From: Bacteroidales bacterium
GTDB taxonomy: Bacteria > Bacteroidota > Bacteroidia > Bacteroidales > UBA932
Assembly: GCA_017618115.1 (NCBI GenBank)
Contig: JAFZUX010000012.1
Coordinates: 1-54,716, forward strand
Direction of reading: 5' to 3'
Length of the DNA stretch: 54,716 bases
The translations under genes and the position numbers were made by a program. The notes beneath the pieces are model-generated. The model did not search any database. It was not told the origin of the DNA and worked only from the letters and a program-made list of their open reading frames with translations. This document shows, one piece after another, positions 50,641-54,716 of the stretch (its first letter is position 1; every line of letters starts with the position of its first letter).

Positions 50641-51510
50641 ATGGACAGGAAGGAAAAAACGAGTCTCAGAAGGCGTTTTAGACGCTCTTACGTCTCATCA
50701 GTCATAAGTATCTCTCTGGTACTTTTTCTGGTGGGGCTATTTGCTTTGCTGGCTGCCGGCGTGAGCAAGGTCTCCGCATACCTCAAGGAGAGCGTGAAGA
50801 TTTCCGTCATCCTGGAGGAGAGCGTGGGGGATGCTCAGGCGGAGCAACTTGCAAAGAATATGGCCGAGATGCCGCAGGTGGTAGCCTCAGAACTTATCTC
50901 CAAGGAGCAGGGAACGGAGGAGATGAAGGAGATTTTGGGAGAAGATTTTCTGGATGTCTTTGAGTCCAACCCAACCCCTGTTTCAATAAACCTAAGGCTG
51001 AGAGAGGGCTACTTTAATCCGGACAGTATCAGCCGTTTAAAGGGTATCCTGATGGATGACCCGATGGTGGATGATGTGGTCTACCAGGAGGAGCTCATTC
51101 AAGACATGAACAAAAACCTCAAGGTGCTTGGCGTTGCCTTTATGCTCTTTGTGGCGCTGCTTGCCTTTATCTCGATAGTCCTGATAAACAACACGGTGCG
51201 GCTCAACATTTTCTCCCGCCGCTTCTCCATCAGGACCATGCAGCTTGTGGGGGCCACGCAGGGCTTCATACAGCGCCCGTTCCTTTATAACGCTTTGATA
51301 CAGGGGGCAATAAGTGCCCTTATCGCGATAGTGGCATTGGCTCTTGCCATCCACTTCATTTTCCCTAAGGCCATCGCGATGATTGGAACGGAGACACTCT
51401 GCCTTGTGGGGGGCGGAGTGCTGGTTCTTGGTATCTTAATTTGTTTTATTTGTACATTTGCGGTCGTAAAAGAGATGACACAACTCTCTTACAACAAGCT
51501 ATATTATTAA
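50641..51510 (+). CDS. ftsX: Cell-division protein FtsX
   Basis: A 289-residue permease-like protein with four transmembrane helices (about 18-42, 160-185, 215-240 and 255-280) and an extracytoplasmic loop after the first. LIQDMNKNLKVLGVAFML and NTVRLNIFSRRFSIRTMQLV then GATQGFIQRPFL are typical. With FtsE it controls peptidoglycan hydrolases during division. It heads a four-gene run ftsX-DUF3098-uppP-lpxH with gaps of 2, 6 and -1 bases, so these envelope genes are likely one operon. Confidence 0.9.
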   Translation: MDRKEKTSLRRRFRRSYVSSVISISLVLFLVGLFALLAAGVSKVSAYLKESVKISVILEESVGDAQAEQLAKNMAEMPQVVASELISKEQGTEEMKEILGEDFLDVFESNPTPVSINLRLREGYFNPDSISRLKGILMDDPMVDDVVYQEELIQDMNKNLKVLGVAFMLFVALLAFISIVLINNTVRLNIFSRRFSIRTMQLVGATQGFIQRPFLYNALIQGAISALIAIVALALAIHFIFPKAIAMIGTETLCLVGGGVLVLGILICFICTFAVVKEMTQLSYNKLYY

Positions 51511-51512
51511 GT

Positions 51513-51758
51513 ATGTCAGACAACAAAAATAATTTTGCACTCCCTAAGAGGAACGTGGGATGGATCATAATCGGCTTTGCCGTAATGGTTTTGGGTTATA
51601 TCCTGATGGTGGGCGGCGGCAGCTCGGAGCCTAGCCAGTTTTCTCCGGAGATCTTCAGTTTCCGCAGGTTGGTTTTGGCACCTATCGTGATAATAGTTGG
51701 GGTTGTGGCTGTTACGGTTGCCATAATGAAGTGCAAAACAAAAGAGAAAGAAAAATAA
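51513..51758 (+). CDS. DUF3098 small membrane protein
   Basis: An 81-residue protein with two transmembrane helices (about 16-36 and 53-73), separated by the loop SSEPSQFSPEIFSFRR, and a basic C-terminus. It matches the Bacteroidota DUF3098 family, normally located between ftsX and uppP as here. Function unknown. The ATG at 51513 follows the ftsX stop by two bases. Confidence 0.82.
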   Translation: MSDNKNNFALPKRNVGWIIIGFAVMVLGYILMVGGGSSEPSQFSPEIFSFRRLVLAPIVIIVGVVAVTVAIMKCKTKEKEK

Positions 51759-51764
51759 TTAAAT

Positions 51765-52700
51765 ATGAGTTGGTTACAGGGATTGATCTTAGGTCTTGTT
51801 CAGGGTTTGGCTGAGTTTCTGCCTATAAGCAGCAGCGGTCACCTTACCATTATGCAAGAAGTTTTTGGAATTGGCGGAAGCGAGAACCTTTCATTTGACG
51901 TGGCAGTTCACGTTGCTACCGTTTTGAGTACGCTGGTTGTCTTCTTCAAACCAATTTCCAACATTACCAAAGGAATCTTTACCAAGGGTTTCAACAAGGA
52001 GAAGGATTACGTTTTGAAGATTATCCTTTCCATGATTCCTATTCTCATTGTGGGAATCTTCTTCAAAGACTGGGTTGAGAGAATCTTTGATACAGAGAGA
52101 GTTGCACGCCACACCGGAAACGGTTTGCTGGTTGTCGGAATTATGCTCATTGTAACTGCGGTTCTCCTTTTGGTGAGCGAGATTATCTCTGCAGTAAGAG
52201 ATCTTAAGCACGGTAGCGATGCCGAGGCTAAGGAGCAGAAGATTGCAGACAGAATGACCGTTACGGAGAATATGAGCGCCTCAGAGAAGCGTAAGATTTT
52301 CTCTCTGCAGAACGGAATCAACTACTGGCAGTCCTTCTTAGTTGGTGTTGCTCAGTGTTTTGCAGTGCTCCCTGGTCTTTCACGTTCCGGTGCCACAATA
52401 GCAACCGGTCTGATGTCAAAGGTTAAGAAGACCTCCATTGCACAGTTTGCATTCCTTATGGTGATTGTCCCAATTTTGGGAGAGGCTTTCCTGGAAATCG
52501 TTAAAGGACTCAAGGCGGGTGAGGGTGCGTTTGTCTTCTCACTCCCAGTGATTTGCGGCTTCTTTGCGGCCTTCATTTCCGGAATTTTTGCCTGCACTGT
52601 AATGGTTAAACTGCTTAAGAAGTTCAACTTATACGGCTTTGCAGTTTACTGTTTCATTGCCGGAGTTCTCTGTATAGTACTTCCTTACGTAATTAAATAG
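51765..52700 (+). CDS. uppP: Undecaprenyl-diphosphatase
   Basis: A 311-residue polytopic membrane protein (BacA/UppP). Signatures: GLVQGLAEFLPISSSGHL at about 9-26 and LPGLSRSGATIATGL near 200. It removes a phosphate from undecaprenyl diphosphate, recycling the lipid carrier for cell-wall and polysaccharide synthesis. A charged loop at about 140-185 is longer than in many homologues. The stop overlaps the lpxH start by one base. Confidence 0.94.
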   Translation: MSWLQGLILGLVQGLAEFLPISSSGHLTIMQEVFGIGGSENLSFDVAVHVATVLSTLVVFFKPISNITKGIFTKGFNKEKDYVLKIILSMIPILIVGIFFKDWVERIFDTERVARHTGNGLLVVGIMLIVTAVLLLVSEIISAVRDLKHGSDAEAKEQKIADRMTVTENMSASEKRKIFSLQNGINYWQSFLVGVAQCFAVLPGLSRSGATIATGLMSKVKKTSIAQFAFLMVIVPILGEAFLEIVKGLKAGEGAFVFSLPVICGFFAAFISGIFACTVMVKLLKKFNLYGFAVYCFIAGVLCIVLPYVIK

Positions 52701-53470
52701 TGGCCCTCTACTACTTCATAGCAGACTCACACCTGGGGCTGGATTACAAGGACCCCAAAGAGAGGGAGAAAAAGTTTGCCTCCTTCTTAGAGTCTCTGCC
52801 TGAGGATACTAGAGAGGTCTATCTGCTTGGAGATATCTTTGATTTTTGGTTTGAGTACAAAGATCTTTACCCTGCCGGTTTTGCAAGAACGCTCGGTGCT
52901 ATTGCCTCTTTGATAGACCGCGGAGTGAAGGTTCATTTCTTTAACGGTAATCACGATATCTGGACATACCGCCATCTGCAAAATGAGATAGGCGTGATAA
53001 TGGAAAAGCAGCCGCTGGTTGTGGATATTGAGGGACAGAGATTCTGTCTCGGCCACGGAGACGGTCTCTGGTTTAACCCATTTGCCTATAGAGTTTTGCA
53101 GTGGTTCTTCAAGTGCCGCTTCAACCAGGTTTTCTGGGGTGGCATCATTCCTCCGCGCTGGTTCTTTAAGTTGGGTCACTCCTGGAGCAAGCACAACCGT
53201 CTCACCCGTTTTGAGAAGAAGGATAAAGCGGAGATGGATAAGGATACCGAGAACATAAAGAGAGATTCTCTCAACTGGGCGGAGGAGTTCCAAAAGCAAC
53301 TCGTTTCAAAGGGAGAAAAAACTGTAGACCACTTCATCTTTGGTCACTTCCATACGCCTTTCACTCAGGCGGTTCCGGAGGGCGGAGATCTCTCCATCCT
53401 GGGTGACTGGATCCACAATCCGGACTACCTCCTCTTTGACGGCGTCACGTTGAAACGCATCACTTTGTGA
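52700..53470 (+). CDS. lpxH: LpxH-like UDP-2,3-diacylglucosamine diphosphatase
   Basis: A 256-residue calcineurin-like metallophosphoesterase. Metal ligands: Asp 9 and His 11 in ADSHLG, Asp 45 in LGDIFDFW, Asn 84-His 85 in NGNHD, His 119 in LGHGDG and the late FGHFHTP. LpxH cleaves UDP-2,3-diacylglucosamine to lipid X in lipid A synthesis. The start is a GTG in an ATAGTG overlap with uppP; no better ATG lies in frame upstream of the first motif. The position after uppP fits an envelope operon. Confidence 0.88.
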   Translation: MALYYFIADSHLGLDYKDPKEREKKFASFLESLPEDTREVYLLGDIFDFWFEYKDLYPAGFARTLGAIASLIDRGVKVHFFNGNHDIWTYRHLQNEIGVIMEKQPLVVDIEGQRFCLGHGDGLWFNPFAYRVLQWFFKCRFNQVFWGGIIPPRWFFKLGHSWSKHNRLTRFEKKDKAEMDKDTENIKRDSLNWAEEFQKQLVSKGEKTVDHFIFGHFHTPFTQAVPEGGDLSILGDWIHNPDYLLFDGVTLKRITL

Positions 53471-53474
53471 TAGT

Positions 53475-53595
53475 TTGGATGCCTAACTCCTTTTCGCCTT
53501 CCGCTCCGCTAAAGCGTCGCTTCATCCCGCCCGGGCAAGCCGGGCACCCATTCATGGGCCATGGGCGGCCACGGCTCTAATGAGTAGGCATCCAA
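53475..53595. repeat. GC-rich element bounded by an 11-base inverted repeat
   Basis: TTGGATGCCTA (53475-53485) and TAGGCATCCAA (53585-53595) are perfect inverted copies enclosing 99 bases that are clearly more GC-rich than the surroundings, with internal pairing (CCCGGGCAAGCCGGG, GGGCCATGGGC). It fills the gap between lpxH and the convergent DUF4294 gene. It could be a structured RNA end, a terminator region or a small mobile repeat. Confidence 0.5.
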
Positions 53596-53604
53596 TCTTT
53601 TACA

Positions 53605-54501
53605 TCAATATGGATTATATGTGCCTTTGGTTGGGAACAGGGAGAAGTAGAAGGCGTCAAAACCTCCTGCCTGATAGAGAACTACAAGGTCCTCAACCGG
53701 CCTGTCCTCCCCAAATTTATCGTAGGGTTTCTTGAGGTCGTTACCGAAAATTCTTGCAATTGTCTGCCAGAAACCGGCGGAAAGACGGCCGCGGTACTCT
53801 CTGATTATGTAGAAAGACGGCCTTCCCATCTCTCTGTCTACCAGTTTCATAAGAAGACGGCCCTGTGAGATGGTCATATTGCGGAGAGGTCTTTCAAACT
53901 TCTTGAAGAGCTTCCTCTGATACTCGTTGAGGTACTGCTCTCTTTCACGTTCGGAGAAGTCGTTGGTTGCAAGGACGCTGTCTGCCTCGCGAATAATTTC
54001 TCTGCCCTGGAGCGCGTAAGGGTAGACCACCTTGAAGTTGTAAACAAGGCGGCGGTACTTTCTCCATTCTCTTGATTGACGGCGGGTTCTCTTTATCTGA
54101 TCAAACTTGAAGATGGGCGGGAGTTCTGCCACATAGACCGTGTCTCCGTTGATCACCTGGTAGCGCATGACGGTCCACTCGGCCTTGCCCATTACGCGGG
54201 CCTTCTCCCTGTCCAGCTTTCTCTGAAAGGCCTCTCTATCCTTGATTCTCTTCTCAATGGCCTCCTTGTCCTCCAAGATTCTATCCTTCTCAGATTTAGA
54301 TACTTGAATGGTATCCCTCCCACCTTGTACTGCAGAAATTCTTCTGTTTTGGACAGCGGAGTTTTCATTGCTCTGTATAGAGGAGCTACAAATGTTTTTT
54401 GGAACAACGGTTCCTCTGTTTAGGGCATAGGATGTTTGAGCCGTTGTGACGGACACAAACAGCAAAAGGGCACCGGCCAAATATGAAGGGAAACGTTTCA
54501 C
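53605..54501 (-). CDS. DUF4294-domain exported protein
   Basis: A 298-residue protein with a signal peptide ending near TTAQTSYA. A charged linker (about 60-105: EKDRILEDKEAIEKRIKDRE) precedes a DUF4294 domain with RLVYNFKVVYPYALQGREII, ISQGRLLMKLVDREMGRPS, YIIREYRGRLSAGFWQTIAR and KPYDKFGEDRPVEDLV. The family is Bacteroidota-specific and of unknown function. The mature protein probably lies in the periplasm. It is the last gene before the tandem repeats at the right edge. Confidence 0.8.
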   Translation of the reverse strand: MKRFPSYLAGALLLFVSVTTAQTSYALNRGTVVPKNICSSSIQSNENSAVQNRRISAVQGGRDTIQVSKSEKDRILEDKEAIEKRIKDREAFQRKLDREKARVMGKAEWTVMRYQVINGDTVYVAELPPIFKFDQIKRTRRQSREWRKYRRLVYNFKVVYPYALQGREIIREADSVLATNDFSEREREQYLNEYQRKLFKKFERPLRNMTISQGRLLMKLVDREMGRPSFYIIREYRGRLSAGFWQTIARIFGNDLKKPYDKFGEDRPVEDLVVLYQAGGFDAFYFSLFPTKGTYNPY

Positions 54502-54511
54502 AACTCAAAGT

Positions 54512-54716
54512 TACAGCAAAAAGCGGGCAAAAGTGTTCCCAGTGTCCGTAAAAGGGGGACACCGGGAACGAAAAAGGGAACACCGGAAACGAAAAGTGGG
54601 CAAAAGTGCTCGAGGTGTCCGGAAAACAGGGACACCTCAAGCAAAAATGGGGGTAAAATGCTCGAGGTGTCCGGAAAACAGGGACACCTCAAGCAAAAAT
54701 GGGGGTAAAATGCTCG
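54512..54716. repeat. 52-base tandem repeat of hairpins, running off the edge
   Basis: Two full 52-base units start at 54608 and 54660, and a third begins at 54712. Each contains GAGGTGTCC and GGACACCTC as a perfect nine-base-pair stem around a GGAAAACAG loop, joined by a constant 24-base linker. A degenerate earlier copy (about 54512-54565) keeps a hairpin of 12 pairs (GTTCCC, GTGTCC) with different bases but matching partners. Confidence 0.85.

Noticed and set aside
54608-54716. Possible CRISPR array at the right edge
   Set aside because: The repeats have a constant 24-base linker instead of variable spacers, and no cas gene is near.
1-54716. tRNA, rRNA or insertion-sequence transposase genes
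   Set aside because: No tRNA T-loop context, rRNA block or transposase motif could be recognised by eye; a tRNAscan or IS search would be decisive.

Overview
The window comes from a member of the Bacteroidota, most likely a gut-type Bacteroidales. Evidence: recognisable promoters follow the Bacteroidota pattern (TTTG, about 19 bases, TAnnTTTG); starts mostly lack Shine-Dalgarno sequences; lipoproteins carry Lys/Glu/Asp-rich residues after the lipid-bearing Cys; and lineage-typical genes are present (DUF3098, DUF4270, DUF4294, a C69 dipeptidase, a large TonB-dependent-receptor-like outer-membrane protein). No rRNA or tRNA gene was seen, so genus is not assigned.

Layout. 1-16 kb is ordinary chromosome: a transglutaminase-like protein, methylmalonyl-CoA decarboxylase, three exported proteins, a C69 dipeptidase coupled to a glutathione peroxidase, c-di-AMP synthase, ComF, a PHP phosphatase, MutS2, a CapA-family protein and MetK. 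16.2-19.6 kb is one very large outer-membrane receptor. 19.6-21.7 kb is an AbiEi/AbiEii toxin-antitoxin pair. 21.7-41.8 kb is the most unusual part: eleven surface-lipoprotein genes (fimbrillin-like N-terminal domain, usually with a FISUMP/C-type-lectin-like C-terminal domain). Each is preceded, with spacing from -1 to +25 bases, by a small ORF of 41-57 codons from one family: a Y-x-[SAT]-P start, a [ST]-E-[GS]-[VI] core and an acidic or aromatic tail, with no signal peptide. 41.9-46.8 kb is a stress/defence island (AAA-DUF4143 ATPase, HipBA, Fic). 46.8-54.5 kb returns to core functions: a YfcC-type carrier, DUF4270, a starch-synthase-like glycosyltransferase, ftsX-DUF3098-uppP-lpxH and DUF4294. 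The right edge runs into a 52-base tandem repeat of hairpins.

How the parts may work together. Two divergent pairs in the lipoprotein cluster (24.1-24.4 and 27.9-28.1 kb) share a single recognisable promoter lying between inverted repeats. The partner gene on the other side has no recognisable promoter of its own. This is the layout expected of an invertible (phase-variable) promoter that switches between two lipoprotein operons. Paralogues in the cluster also show duplication and domain exchange: one lipoprotein joins the N-terminal half of one subfamily to the C-terminal half of another, and one roughly 180-base 5' module is almost identical in two places. The toxin/defence modules at 20, 42 and 44 kb share the same two flanking sequences: one with a hairpin about 90-170 bases upstream of the first gene, and a 21-base sequence within about 10 bases of the last stop codon. 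This resembles exchangeable cassettes. All functional statements rest on sequence reading only; no database search was run.
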